Part shown: piece by piece, positions 1 to 8,546 of the stretch
How positions within the stretch are numbered: the first letter of the stretch is position 1
Layout: the number at the start of each line of letters is the position of its first letter
Origin: Chloroflexota bacterium
Lineage (GTDB): Bacteria > Chloroflexota > UBA6077 > FW602-bin22 > CADDYW01
DNA: 36,856 bases
Assembly (NCBI GenBank): GCA_021324795.1
Contig: JAJPIK010000059.1
Coordinates: forward strand, 1-36,856
Direction of reading: 5' to 3'
Notes under the pieces: model-generated
What the model saw: only the letters and a program-made list of their open reading frames with translations
Told to the model about the DNA's origin: nothing
The model's database searches: none
Made by a program: the position numbers and the translations under genes

Positions 1-1
1 C

Positions 2-208
2 CGCACCGATAACATGCAGACGCTTTCGTCCGGTCTCGTCGCGGCGACCTCGTCGGTCGTTGGCTCGGATAACCCCGCGCCGGGCACCCTCGGCTTCGGG
101 GCTGTCTTCGCCATTTGCATGCTGGTTGCCCTTCCGGTGATCCTAGTCTTTTCAATTCTGCAAAACTGGCTGGTGGCCGGGCTCTCGGCGGGGGCGATCA
201 AGGGCTAG
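2..208 (+). CDS. Sugar ABC transporter permease, MalG-like, C-terminal end (partial)
   Basis: Only the last 68 residues are in the window; the frame is open to the left edge, so the start lies outside. The visible part begins within the conserved 'TL..GL' stretch that precedes the last membrane helix of MalG-type permeases, contains one hydrophobic helix (FGAVFAICMLVALPVILVFS) and ends in LVAGLSAGAIKG, the classic C-terminus of CUT1-family inner-membrane permeases (xxGLtAGAvKG). It would form part of the membrane channel of a carbohydrate importer. The rest of the cassette must lie upstream. The next gene is convergent, so this is the last gene of its operon. Confidence 0.85.
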   Translation, partial: RTDNMQTLSSGLVAATSSVVGSDNPAPGTLGFGAVFAICMLVALPVILVFSILQNWLVAGLSAGAIKG

Positions 209-329
209 CGAAGTTCCCTCATCCGCGGCTCCTTGTCCGCCTGAAGCGGGCGAGGGGTGTCAGCGCCCATCTGAGCGATCAGAAACGGATACTGTGAAGA
301 TGCCGCTCCGGAAGAAGGGGAAGAAAAAA

Positions 330-1652
330 TCAACGTGGTAGTTCTATGACCATCGTCGTTCCCTGGTTTTCCCCGGGACTCTCGGCCCAGAGGCGACCGC
401 CGTGGCGTTCGACGATGGTGCGGCAGATGTAGAGACCGAGACCCATTCCGGGGAGGCACTCCCGGATCGCGTTGGAGGCCCGGCTAAATGGCTGGAAGAT
501 GGTCTCTCGTGCCTCGGCAGAAAGGCCAATTCCTGAATCGCTCACGCGCAGGATCACCTGCTCGGGGCGGGCCTCGATACTCAATCGGATGGTCCCACCA
601 TCCGGGCTATATTTCGCGGCATTGTCCAACAGATTCACCAGTACCTGCTCGAGGCGGCTGGGGTCTACCCTTACGGATCCCGCGTCCGTGGGAATCACGA
701 CCTGGAGATCGTAGCGGTCATCCAATTGATCGCGAAATCGCTCGGCGATGCCGCGGATCAGTTTGCCTAAGTCAACCTCACGCCGCTCTAGCTCGAGACG
801 ACCGGACTGAATCCGAGAGATGTCCAACAAGTCGTTCGTCAGCGCGGCAAGGCGATCGGTTGATTGCGTGATGGTCTGCGTGTAGTGTCGGAGGCGGTCG
901 GCGTCGAGCTGACCACGATCGAGAAATCGTGCCATGAGTTGAGCCGCCGCTTTGATCCCGGCCATCGGTGTCTTCAATTCGTGGGCGGCGATCGATAGGA
1001 ACTCGTCGCGGGATCGAATCGCCACCTCGGCGCGCTGCCGCGCGGTTCGCTCCGCCTCATGGAGGCGAGCCCGATCGAGTGCTTGGGCCCACTGTTGGGC
1101 CAGCGTCTCGGTGTAGGCGCGCTCACTTGCCTGGAACGTACGAGGCGTCCGAAAGCTCAGGGAAAGGACGCCAAGGATCTGTTCATTCACTACCAAAGGG
1201 ATGACTGCCCAGGCCTTGCTGAAAGCGACGCCTGGGAATTCGGTGCCCTCCGGGAAGCGGCGGGCCAGCTCTTCCGGCGATTCGATCCAGAGCGATTTCC
1301 TCGTCCGAGCCACCTCGGTGGCCGGAGCCGGCGCGGTGAGCGGAATGCGCCGAACCGGGGCGATGACCTCCGTGGGGAAGCCGGTCGAACGGACAATCAC
1401 GATCTCGGACCCCTCATCGCTCAGGCAGCCGAGCATCCCGGTGGATGCTCTAAGTGTTGTCACCCCTTGGGTGACGATGACCTCAGCAACTTGATCCGTC
1501 GTGAGGGCCCTCGCTAAGCTGGCCGTGACCCGCTGGAGTCGTTCTAACAGGACGACCGCGCCTGCCGAATAGCCGGCATCATCTTCCGCCTCGAACAAGT
1601 TCGTGACTTTCTGGACACGCTTGCGCTGCCAGAGGTCTCGCGCCTCCGCCAT
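330..1652 (-). CDS. GAF-domain sensor histidine kinase
   Basis: This is a 440-residue soluble sensor kinase with no membrane segment. Residues about 35-195 form a GAF domain. A coiled linker leads to a HisKA dimerisation domain with the H-box 'AAHELKTPMAG' (phospho-acceptor His near residue 225). The HATPase domain follows, with the N-box 'LVNLLDNAAKYSPDGG', the G1 box 'VSDSGIGLS' and the G2 box 'GMGLGLYICRTIVERHGG'. The start is taken at the ATG at 1652, because GGGAGG lies five bases upstream; a GTG two codons earlier would abut that site. No response regulator is adjacent, so its partner is unknown. The GAF domain suggests sensing of a small cytoplasmic ligand or redox state, but the signal cannot be read from sequence. 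Confidence 0.93.
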   Translation of the reverse strand: MAEARDLWQRKRVQKVTNLFEAEDDAGYSAGAVVLLERLQRVTASLARALTTDQVAEVIVTQGVTTLRASTGMLGCLSDEGSEIVIVRSTGFPTEVIAPVRRIPLTAPAPATEVARTRKSLWIESPEELARRFPEGTEFPGVAFSKAWAVIPLVVNEQILGVLSLSFRTPRTFQASERAYTETLAQQWAQALDRARLHEAERTARQRAEVAIRSRDEFLSIAAHELKTPMAGIKAAAQLMARFLDRGQLDADRLRHYTQTITQSTDRLAALTNDLLDISRIQSGRLELERREVDLGKLIRGIAERFRDQLDDRYDLQVVIPTDAGSVRVDPSRLEQVLVNLLDNAAKYSPDGGTIRLSIEARPEQVILRVSDSGIGLSAEARETIFQPFSRASNAIRECLPGMGLGLYICRTIVERHGGRLWAESPGENQGTTMVIELPR

Positions 1653-1869
1653 TGCCACCTCCCCCGGGGTTAGCCTGCAGGTCGATCATCATCCCTGATT
1701 CCAGCCGGGACGATTCCTTCGGTAAAGTATCGTATCATGGACGAGCGTTCATGGCACGAATCTTGGTTCTCTCCACCTGGCAGCCTTACCTTAGGTACGT
1801 CAATTGCAGTCCCCTTGGATGCCTGCGGTAGTACCCCAGGACGTTACTGTAATGCTTGGAGTCGAGTCA

Positions 1870-2301
1870 ATGCGATCTATTTCTCTCCTACACCCACGAA
1901 AGGTGTTAGCCATTGCCGTTGGGAGCCTGACTATTGCTGCCTTCTTTACCGCGTGCTCGTCGGCAGCCACGGCGCCCCCAACCACGGCACCGGTTGCGAC
2001 GACCGCTCCGGCCGCGACCGCAGTCCCGGTGGCTTCGCCGACGAGTGCCTCAGCGACGACACCCGTGGTGACCACGCCGACCACGAGTGCTGCGATGACC
2101 CCGTCCGCGTCTGGCACGCCATCGACCAGTTTGACCCCCCTGGTCAGTCCCGTCGCGACGACGCCCGCGGCAGCCGGTGCGACGACGACGGCGGCAACGG
2201 TCACGGCCAGTCCGTCCGCGTCGACACCTGTGGCAACGCCCGCGGCCGGCACAGCCACGGCTACGTCGACGACAACGCCCACCGCGACCGCGACCCCCTA
2301 G
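1870..2301 (+). CDS. Low-complexity Thr/Ala/Pro-rich lipoprotein
   Basis: Taking the ATG at 1870 gives 143 residues starting MRSISLLHPRK. A hydrophobic helix (VLAIAVGSLTIAAFF) follows and ends at TAC|SS, an acceptable lipobox with Cys near residue 29. The rest of the protein is a low-complexity Ala/Thr/Pro/Ser/Val chain without any folded domain and stops at 'TATATP'. Such chains resemble the linker that follows the lipidated Cys in the solute-binding proteins of this window, but here the binding domain is missing. A second gene of the same build lies at 9544-9870. The function is unknown: it may be a surface spacer or glycosylated lipoprotein, or a remnant of a larger protein. An upstream in-frame ATG at 1804 is less likely because the signal peptide would be buried. 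Confidence 0.6.
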   Translation: MRSISLLHPRKVLAIAVGSLTIAAFFTACSSAATAPPTTAPVATTAPAATAVPVASPTSASATTPVVTTPTTSAAMTPSASGTPSTSLTPLVSPVATTPAAAGATTTAATVTASPSASTPVATPAAGTATATSTTTPTATATP

Positions 2302-2353
2302 GCGCGGTCTCCCCGTCTAGCTCGCGGGCTGCCGACGATCGTCGCTCGTCCGA

Positions 2354-2382
2354 TTGACGTGCTTTTCCAGGGCTGCTATCCT
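2354..2382 (+). promoter_or_regulatory. Sigma-70-type promoter of the amidohydrolase-Rieske operon
   Basis: TTGACG at 2354 and TATCCT at 2377 are separated by 17 bases, a near-consensus housekeeping promoter. It lies 65 bases upstream of the amidohydrolase ATG. Confidence 0.65.
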
Positions 2383-2447
2383 CGTGGCCAGATAGAGAAA
2401 GCCCCACTGGCTCGTGATACTCACTCTGGAACGGAGGCCACCGCTTA

Positions 2448-3557
2448 ATGGCAACGCTGATCCAGCACGGACCGGGCGCCGACGACGCCTCGGTCTCCCT
2501 GACCTTGATCGATTGCGACGTTCACCACGCGGTCAAGAAGCAGTCGGATCTCTATCCTTACCTCGCTCGGCAGTACGTCGAATGGATCGAAGACTTTGGC
2601 CCGATGCTGCCCAGCGTTGGCTACACCAATATGCCCAAGAAAGGCTCACGGGGCGAATTGTGGGTCGACGAGACAACGGTCCCCGGGACCGATCCCGACC
2701 TCGTTATCAAACAACACCTCGACGCCTACACCGTCGATCGGGCAATCCTCACCGGCGGGCCTTACGCCGCCGCCGTTGCCCCGATGGTCGACTACGCGGC
2801 TGCCTACTGCCGTGCCTTCAACGATTGGACGCGCGACGTCTGGTTGAGTCGCGATCGGCGCTTCCGCGCGTCCGTCCACGTTGCCCCGGCCGATCCCTGG
2901 CAGGCCGCCGCCGAGATCGAAGCCCGCGCCGACGATTACCGCTTTGTCCAGGTCATGATGCCAGCCGGCGCGCGTTATCCCTACGGTAACCGTTTGTACG
3001 ATCCGATCTACGCCGCTGCCGAGCAGGCCGGGATGCCGATCTGCGTCCACTTTGGCGGCGAGGGCGCCGGCTTTGCCGCGCCGCCGACCGCGGCTGGCTT
3101 CCCGTCTCATTACTTCGAAATGCGCATGGCCCGGCCTCAGATCGCCATGGCTCACGTCGCCTCATTGATTGCCGAGGGGACGTTCGAGAAATTCAGAGAT
3201 CTACAATTCCTTTTCATCGAGCACGACACCTTCTGGGTGCCTGGCTACATGTGGCACATGGATGCCGACTGGAAGGCAGTGCGCGATTACACCCCCTGGG
3301 TCAAGCGTCCACCCAGCGAGTACGTGCGTGAGCACATTCGCTTCGGCACTCAGCCGATGGAGGAGCCACCGACCCGAGAGGATCTTTTCAAGCTGATCGA
3401 GTGGATGCACGGCGACGAGATTCTGGTTTATGCTAGCGACTTCCCGCACTGGGATTGGGACGAGCCAACTACTGTCCTACCTGGCCTCGACCAGAAGCTC
3501 CGTCAGAAGATCTTTTCGGAGAACGCCCAGGTGCTCTACCGGAAGAGGGGCCTGTGA
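2448..3557 (+). CDS. Metal-dependent amidohydrolase (Amidohydrolase_2 family)
   Basis: This 369-residue TIM-barrel hydrolase/decarboxylase belongs to the Amidohydrolase_2 family (relatives include ACMSD- and resorcylate-decarboxylase-like enzymes). Metal-site signatures are visible: LIDCDVHH near residue 20 on strand 1, the metal-ligand His in CVHFGGEGAG near residue 205, FIEHDTFWVP, and the catalytic/metal Asp in YASDFPHWDWD near residue 335. The second His of the usual HxH motif is replaced, as in the two paralogues at 29508 and 30693. GGAGG precedes the ATG by 10 bases. The Rieske gene overlaps its stop codon, so the two are probably translated together. This suggests action on an aromatic or cyclic substrate, but the substrate cannot be assigned. 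Confidence 0.9.
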   Translation: MATLIQHGPGADDASVSLTLIDCDVHHAVKKQSDLYPYLARQYVEWIEDFGPMLPSVGYTNMPKKGSRGELWVDETTVPGTDPDLVIKQHLDAYTVDRAILTGGPYAAAVAPMVDYAAAYCRAFNDWTRDVWLSRDRRFRASVHVAPADPWQAAAEIEARADDYRFVQVMMPAGARYPYGNRLYDPIYAAAEQAGMPICVHFGGEGAGFAAPPTAAGFPSHYFEMRMARPQIAMAHVASLIAEGTFEKFRDLQFLFIEHDTFWVPGYMWHMDADWKAVRDYTPWVKRPPSEYVREHIRFGTQPMEEPPTREDLFKLIEWMHGDEILVYASDFPHWDWDEPTTVLPGLDQKLRQKIFSENAQVLYRKRGL

Positions 3558-3979
3558 GCGCACTTGGGACGGTCCCGGTCACCGAAGCGGTCGAGGACCA
3601 GCGGTCGCTGACGGTCGTTGACGGCCGCTGTGTGCTTTGCCGTGCCGACGAAATCCCGCCGGGGAGCCGGAAGATCTTCAGCATCGGCGGCGGTCGAGGG
3701 ATCGGAATCTTCAATGTGAATGGCACCTTTTACGCCATCCGCAACGTCTGTCCACACAAAGGCGGACCACTCTGTCGGGGTCGGCTCCGTCCCCACGTCG
3801 CTGGTCCCGAGGTTGGCGCGTTCGAATTCGAGCGCGAAGGCGAAATTCTCAAGTGCCCCTGGCACCAATGGGAATTTGACCTGCAGACCGGCCTTTCCCT
3901 CTACGCCCCCCGTCTGCGCGTGAAGACCTACCCGGTCCGGGTCGAGGACGGCCATCTGGTTTTGATCCTCGCGGAGTAA
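3554..3979 (+). CDS. Rieske [2Fe-2S] ferredoxin-type protein
   Basis: This is a 141-residue single-domain Rieske protein. The cluster-binding motifs are clear: CPHKGGPLC (C-x-H) and CPWHQWEFD (C-x2-H), separated by a somewhat long loop (about 35 residues between motifs). A GTG start at 3554 is chosen because it overlaps the amidohydrolase TGA as GTGA; the frame is open further upstream inside that gene, but such a start would give an unstructured extension. It has no membrane segment, so it is a soluble electron carrier or a subunit of a ring-hydroxylating or related oxygenase. The coupling to the amidohydrolase suggests that the two act in one catabolic step or pathway. Confidence 0.9.
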   Translation: MSALGTVPVTEAVEDQRSLTVVDGRCVLCRADEIPPGSRKIFSIGGGRGIGIFNVNGTFYAIRNVCPHKGGPLCRGRLRPHVAGPEVGAFEFEREGEILKCPWHQWEFDLQTGLSLYAPRLRVKTYPVRVEDGHLVLILAE

Positions 3980-3982
3980 GTC

Positions 3983-5950
3983 TTACCCGCCACTCGGCTC
4001 CAACGTGTTGATAAACAGTCCGGACGTCCGGTGCCAGCTCGAGGGCAGCGTGTAGGGGTAGGTCTCACTGGGCCAGTTCTTCCAGTAGGTCGTGTTCGGC
4101 GTGATGTAAATGTACCGGAGCACGAGCGGGATCATCGGGAGCGCTTGAATCCAGATCTCCATCGCCTGATGGTAGAGCGTCATGTACTGGGGATCAGTCC
4201 CGGGAAGCTTTGCCATCTGATCGACAAGCGAGTCATACTTGTCGTTTTTCCAACGGTACGGTTGAACTGCCGTCTGGCCGGTTGGCGCCGAGTACCGACT
4301 GAGGAAGAACGCCATGGTCTCGTACGGATCGCGAACGCTCCCGCCGGGAACCCCCAGGAAGGCATCCACGTCGCCGGTGGAAATGAGCGTCCCACTGTTC
4401 GCTGGCGACTTGAAGGAGGCATCGAAGCCTGCCTTGCGGAGCTGTTCGATGATCACCGGGGTGATGTCGGTAAAGAACGGCGGCGGACTGGTCAGGATCA
4501 AGGAGAAGCGCTGCCCACCCTTGCTCCAGAATCCCCCCTGGTCTTTTTGATAGCCCTTGGCCTGCATCAACTGCGCCGTTTTATTCAGATCGAAGGAATC
4601 GATCGGGAACTTCTGGAGCAGATCCTGCACGCCGTTGTAAAACTGCTTGAGCGGACCGTACGGGGGAAATGGCAGCACCGTCCCACTGGTCAGACCATGG
4701 GTACCGATCTCGGCGATCTGCTTGCGGTCCAGGGCGTGGTTGATCGCCCAGCGGATGTCCGGGTCGTTGAAGGGGGGCTTCGAATTGTTGAAGCTCATTG
4801 ACGTGACTGTCGAAATGTCCAGAGCCCCGTATGGCGCCTTGTTGCCGGCCGTCCAAGCGATCAGCTTGGGATTCTGCTGGAGTGCCGTGGGGACAGTATA
4901 AGCCGTTTGGAAGCCGTGGGTGCAATCGACCTGATTGGCAGTGAGCAGTTGGATCTGTTTGTCATCGTTGAGATTGGGAATGACCGTCACGCGCTTCATC
5001 TTCGGCAAGGGATGGAAGCCGGTCTTCGCGCCCCACCAATCGTCGCGGCGATCCCAGAAACGCTGTTCCGGACTCTCGAGGGTGAGCCGCCAGGGGCCCG
5101 TTGCGATCGGCCATCCTTTTTCCAGGTCAAAGTTGGTGAATGTCGTCGGATCCTGGCCCTTGAAAATGTGCTCGGGAACGATCGGAAATCCGAGGTCGGA
5201 GTGCCATTGGAAATAGTTGAACATGAACCGGGGGTTCGGACTAGTCAGGGTGATCGTCACGGTGTGATCGTCGAGAGCGGCAACATCCTTCACCCAGAGT
5301 TTCATTTCAGTCGAGAAGTTGAGCTTGGGCGCGTTGTCTTTGAGCATATTGAGGGTGAAGACAACGTCGTTCGCGGTGAAGGGCTGGCCGTCACTCCAGG
5401 TGACGCCAGTGCGGAGCTTGATGGTCAGCGCGCTGTAGTCCTGGTTGTAGGAATAGCTCTCGGCGAGCCAGGGAATCTCGCCATCTTTACACGGAATTCC
5501 CTGGGGGGCACATACTTGATCGGTGTACCACATATCATAGAAGTACAATGGCTCATAGGCAAACTGCCAGCCGTTTCGCGTGACGCCAGGCATAAATGGG
5601 TTCATGAGTTTCGGATCCGAGAACTGATTGAGCGCATCGGAAAGGGACATGATCAGCGTCTGGGTGCGCGGAATCTGCTGGACAGCCTGACTCGCGTTCT
5701 GAGCACTCGGACTCACCGTTGGTGCCGCTGTTGGCTGAGCAGCTTGCGCCGTGGGGGGGGGAGCGGTCGTTGCCGCGGCAACCGGTGCGCTGGTCGCCGC
5801 CGCGGTCGGTGCGCTGGTTGGCGCAGTGCTTGGGGCGCTAGGTGATGCCGGCGCCGCCTGCTGACCACAGGCGGCGAGGAGACTCATGGCCGCCATACCG
5901 ACGACCGACTCTAAGACACGACGCCGCGAGATCCGATAACTCGCCCTCAT
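3983..5950 (-). CDS. ABC transporter solute-binding lipoprotein, peptide/nickel family (SBP_bac_5)
   Basis: This is a 655-residue extracytoplasmic binding protein. The N-terminus carries a twin-arginine-like stretch (SRRRVLESV), a hydrophobic segment and the lipobox SLLAAC, followed by about 60 residues of Ala/Pro/Ser/Thr linker. The binding domain shows family 5 features: 'LAESYSYNQDYSALTIKLR', then 'GVTWSDGQPFTANDVVFTLN' near residue 185, and 'DIRWAINHALDRKQIAE'. Family 5 proteins bind oligopeptides, nickel, opines or sugars. No permease or ATPase of the Dpp/Opp type is adjacent, so its transporter is elsewhere. A GGAGGA site sits eight bases before the ATG and a consensus-like promoter lies at 6005-6033. 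Its start region faces that of the sugar transporter genes. Confidence 0.92.
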   Translation of the reverse strand: MRASYRISRRRVLESVVGMAAMSLLAACGQQAAPASPSAPSTAPTSAPTAAATSAPVAAATTAPPPTAQAAQPTAAPTVSPSAQNASQAVQQIPRTQTLIMSLSDALNQFSDPKLMNPFMPGVTRNGWQFAYEPLYFYDMWYTDQVCAPQGIPCKDGEIPWLAESYSYNQDYSALTIKLRTGVTWSDGQPFTANDVVFTLNMLKDNAPKLNFSTEMKLWVKDVAALDDHTVTITLTSPNPRFMFNYFQWHSDLGFPIVPEHIFKGQDPTTFTNFDLEKGWPIATGPWRLTLESPEQRFWDRRDDWWGAKTGFHPLPKMKRVTVIPNLNDDKQIQLLTANQVDCTHGFQTAYTVPTALQQNPKLIAWTAGNKAPYGALDISTVTSMSFNNSKPPFNDPDIRWAINHALDRKQIAEIGTHGLTSGTVLPFPPYGPLKQFYNGVQDLLQKFPIDSFDLNKTAQLMQAKGYQKDQGGFWSKGGQRFSLILTSPPPFFTDITPVIIEQLRKAGFDASFKSPANSGTLISTGDVDAFLGVPGGSVRDPYETMAFFLSRYSAPTGQTAVQPYRWKNDKYDSLVDQMAKLPGTDPQYMTLYHQAMEIWIQALPMIPLVLRYIYITPNTTYWKNWPSETYPYTLPSSWHRTSGLFINTLEPSGG

Positions 5951-6004
5951 GGAAGCCTTCCTCCTAGCACGAGATCTAAAGATCAGGCTGACCAGATGGC
6001 CTGT

Positions 6005-6033
6005 ATTCTATCGGTAACTTATTCCGTTGTCAA
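6005..6033 (-). promoter_or_regulatory. Sigma-70-type promoter of the family 5 solute-binding protein gene
   Basis: Read on the minus strand, TTGACA (6033-6028) and TAGAAT (6010-6005) are separated by exactly 17 bases, about 55 bases upstream of the ATG at 5950. It is back-to-back with the plus-strand promoter at 6074, so one regulator could affect both. Confidence 0.7.
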
Positions 6034-6073
6034 AGAGATCCCGCTGTGCGCGTGGTGCATGATCATGATGGTC

Positions 6074-6102
6074 TTGACACGGTGACAAAGATTCCATATC
6101 CT
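6074..6102 (+). promoter_or_regulatory. Sigma-70-type promoter of the sugar ABC operon
   Basis: TTGACA at 6074 and TATCCT at 6097 are spaced by 17 bases, 45 bases upstream of the binding-protein ATG at 6147. The -10 element is identical to that of the 2354-2382 promoter. Confidence 0.7.
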
Positions 6103-6146
6103 GAGCCTGTGTAGGTTCCCTAACGGGACATTGGGAGGTCTGCTCC

Positions 6147-7571
6147 ATGGAATCGGCGGAATCGGCAAGACCACGAATCGTACGTCGGCGGGATGCCCTC
6201 AAGGCGCTCTCTCTCGCCGCGGCCCTGCCCTTACTGCAGGCGTGCAGCTCAGGAAGCCCGTCAGCTTCACCTCAGCCCACCAGCCCGTCGGCTTCGTTGT
6301 CCCAAGCCCCCTCGTCCGCGGGCGCGTCCAGTGCCGCGGCAACCGCGACCCAGCCAGCCGCCGCCGCGAACGCGAGCAGTGCGAACGCGGTCAAGCTTCA
6401 GGGCGCTTACTGGTCGTCTTCGCCGGAAGATCACCAGGTTTTCCTCAACGTCTTCAAGGCCTTTAGCGACCGTAATCCCGGCGTTAGCGTTGATTTCAAC
6501 GATATTCCTTCCGACTCGTTTACCCAGAAAGTCACGACCATGATTGTCGGCGGCACACCGCCCGACACCATGGAATTGCATCCGGCCTGGGTCCTCAACT
6601 ACATCAACGCGCACCGGCTCAACGACCTCACCGATATGATGAAGACCGATCGGCAGGCGTACATCCCGGCTCAGCTCGACTTCTGGACTGCCACTGGCAA
6701 GCTCTGGGGGGTGCCCTACTACTCGGGACCATCGTTCATCTTCTACAACAAGAGCCTGTTCACCAAGAACAAAGTGAAGCTTCCCGAGGACTACCAGAAG
6801 GAAGGCAACTGGACCTGGGACACCCTACGGGAGATCTCCAAGCAGCTCAGCGGGGGTTCCGGGGCGAATCGAACCTTCGGCTGGGATGCGGCCCAGGATG
6901 CCAGCAACCTCCAGTTCTACACCTCGGTCCCGATTTGGGACAACCAGGGCGAACTGGTCAACCAGGACGAGACCGCCTGGCTTCTCGATACCGAGCCGGT
7001 CGTCCAGGTAATGCAGTGGCACGCCGACATGTATCTCAAGGACAAGTCGATTCCGATGCCCAGCGACATGCAGGGGATTAGCTGGCTCTTCCGAACCGGC
7101 AAAGTCGGCATGGCTTGGGCGGGGAAGTTCCGGTCGATCGAGTTGGCGAACGCGGAATTTGAGGTCGGGATGATTGGTACCCCGAAAGGGAAGGTCGGGC
7201 CAATTAACCGCGACGGTCCCAACGCCAGCGGCCTACCGGTTGGGACGAAGCACGTTCCGGAAGCCTACAAGCTCGCCCTGTTCATCGGTTCGCCGGACGC
7301 CGCGCCGATCTATCTGGCCAGCGGGCGACCGGTCCCGGTCCGCAGCGACCTGATCGCGTCGGACGTCTTCCAGAAGTCTCTCAAGCCTTACGAGCGGATC
7401 GAGGTCTACCAGGAGTCGATCAAAACGGTCCGGGCCTGGCGCGTGCCCGGCAAGGGGCCCGAAGAGGGCCGGGCCTTCACCGCCGAGTGGCAGAAGGTTC
7501 TGGTCGGCCAGGAGGATGTCCCGACAGCGATGAAGGCGGCCAAGGCGGCGATGGATCCGCTCCTGAAGTAG
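6147..7571 (+). CDS. Sugar ABC transporter solute-binding lipoprotein (SBP_bac_1)
   Basis: This is a 474-residue CUT1-type substrate receptor. The N-terminus has a Tat-like motif (VRRRDALKALS), a hydrophobic stretch and the lipobox PLLQAC near residue 33, then an Ala/Ser/Pro linker to about residue 80. The ligand domain shows family 1 features: 'FKAFSDRNPGVSVDFNDIP', 'GGTPPDTMELHP', 'GKLWGVPYYSGPSFIFYNKS' and the late 'AMAWAGKF'-like segment (VGMAWAGKF). It should be membrane-anchored outside the cell and deliver a mono- or oligosaccharide to the permeases at 7608 and 8543. It is the first gene of that operon. The sugar is not readable from sequence. Confidence 0.95.
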   Translation: MESAESARPRIVRRRDALKALSLAAALPLLQACSSGSPSASPQPTSPSASLSQAPSSAGASSAAATATQPAAAANASSANAVKLQGAYWSSSPEDHQVFLNVFKAFSDRNPGVSVDFNDIPSDSFTQKVTTMIVGGTPPDTMELHPAWVLNYINAHRLNDLTDMMKTDRQAYIPAQLDFWTATGKLWGVPYYSGPSFIFYNKSLFTKNKVKLPEDYQKEGNWTWDTLREISKQLSGGSGANRTFGWDAAQDASNLQFYTSVPIWDNQGELVNQDETAWLLDTEPVVQVMQWHADMYLKDKSIPMPSDMQGISWLFRTGKVGMAWAGKFRSIELANAEFEVGMIGTPKGKVGPINRDGPNASGLPVGTKHVPEAYKLALFIGSPDAAPIYLASGRPVPVRSDLIASDVFQKSLKPYERIEVYQESIKTVRAWRVPGKGPEEGRAFTAEWQKVLVGQEDVPTAMKAAKAAMDPLLK

Positions 7572-7607
7572 GACGAAACAGAACGCGAGCCAAAACTGGG
7601 GGGGCCG

Positions 7608-8546
7608 ATGTCCACATCAATTGCCTCCCTCACCGGTCGGTTGCCACGACGCCGTCGGCCGTGGCGACGCCAGACGGTCGAGGGATATCTCTGCATTTTG
7701 CCCTGGCTCGTCGGATTTCTCTGCTTTACCGCCGGGCCGATGCTGGGCTCGCTGGTGCTGTCGTTTACCGATTGGCAAATTCTCTCGGCGCCCCGGTTCA
7801 TCGCGCTGGGTAATTTCCAACACCTCGTGGCGGACCCACTCTTCTACCAGTCACTCTACAATACCGCGTACATTAGCTTATTCTCGGTCCCCCTGCAGCT
7901 TGCCGTCGCCCTGCTCGTGGCGATCGGCCTGAATCAGAAGCTTCGCGGGGTGAACGTCTTTCGGACGATCTTTTTCCTGCCCTCGCAGATGCCCCTGGTC
8001 GCCAGCGCGCTGCTCTGGCTTTGGATCTTTAATCCTGATTACGGCCTGGCCAACGTCTTCCTGACCGCGCTCGGGCTGCCCACCGTGAAGTGGCTCTTCG
8101 ACGTCAATCTGGCGAAGCCCTCGATCGTCCTCATTACCCTCTGGGGTGGGATCGGCGTGCCGATGCTGATCTTCTTGGCCGGCCTCCAGGGGGTACCGGA
8201 GACGCTCTACGAGGCGGCTAGCATCGACGGAGCCGGCACCTTTCGCCGCTTCTGGCACATTACCCTGCCGATGCTCAGTCCGGTTGTCTTTTTCAATCTG
8301 ATCATCGGCATCATCGCCTCCTTCCAGGCGTACTTTACCCTGGTCTACGTCACCACCCAGGGGGGCCCGGCCAATGCCACGCTGATTTACATCATCTACC
8401 TTTTCTTCAAGGCCTTCCAGGACTTTCAAATGGGCTATGCCTCGACGTTGGCCTGGATCCTCTTTCTCGTCGTCGTGGTCTTGACCGGCATCCAATTTGG
8501 CCTTGCCCGACGCTGGGTCTACTACGAAGGGGAGGAACGGCGATGA
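7608..8546 (+). CDS. Sugar ABC transporter permease, MalF/UgpA-like
   Basis: This 312-residue inner-membrane protein has six predicted helices, beginning with CILPWLVGFLCFTAGPMLGS. The BPD_transp_1 'EAA' loop that docks the ATPase is clear near residue 205: 'YEAASIDGAGTFRRFWHITL'. A purine-rich GGGGGG run precedes the ATG. It starts 36 bases after the binding-protein stop, and its TGA overlaps the next ATG (ATGA), so the two permeases are probably translationally coupled. It forms a heterodimeric channel with the 8543 product. The operon lacks an ATPase gene, as is common when a shared MsmX/MalK-type ATPase serves several importers. Confidence 0.95.
   Translation: MSTSIASLTGRLPRRRRPWRRQTVEGYLCILPWLVGFLCFTAGPMLGSLVLSFTDWQILSAPRFIALGNFQHLVADPLFYQSLYNTAYISLFSVPLQLAVALLVAIGLNQKLRGVNVFRTIFFLPSQMPLVASALLWLWIFNPDYGLANVFLTALGLPTVKWLFDVNLAKPSIVLITLWGGIGVPMLIFLAGLQGVPETLYEAASIDGAGTFRRFWHITLPMLSPVVFFNLIIGIIASFQAYFTLVYVTTQGGPANATLIYIIYLFFKAFQDFQMGYASTLAWILFLVVVVLTGIQFGLARRWVYYEGEERR

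Noticed and set aside
1800..2282. A 160-codon minus-strand frame rich in Val/Ala opposite the first low-complexity lipoprotein, and a similar one at 9492-9827.
   Set aside because: They are mirror images of the repetitive Thr/Ala codons and lack ribosome binding sites or signal sequences.
3455..3553. A longer Rieske protein starting inside the amidohydrolase gene.
   Set aside because: The extra residues are the out-of-frame reading of the upstream gene; the GTG overlapping its stop is the natural start.
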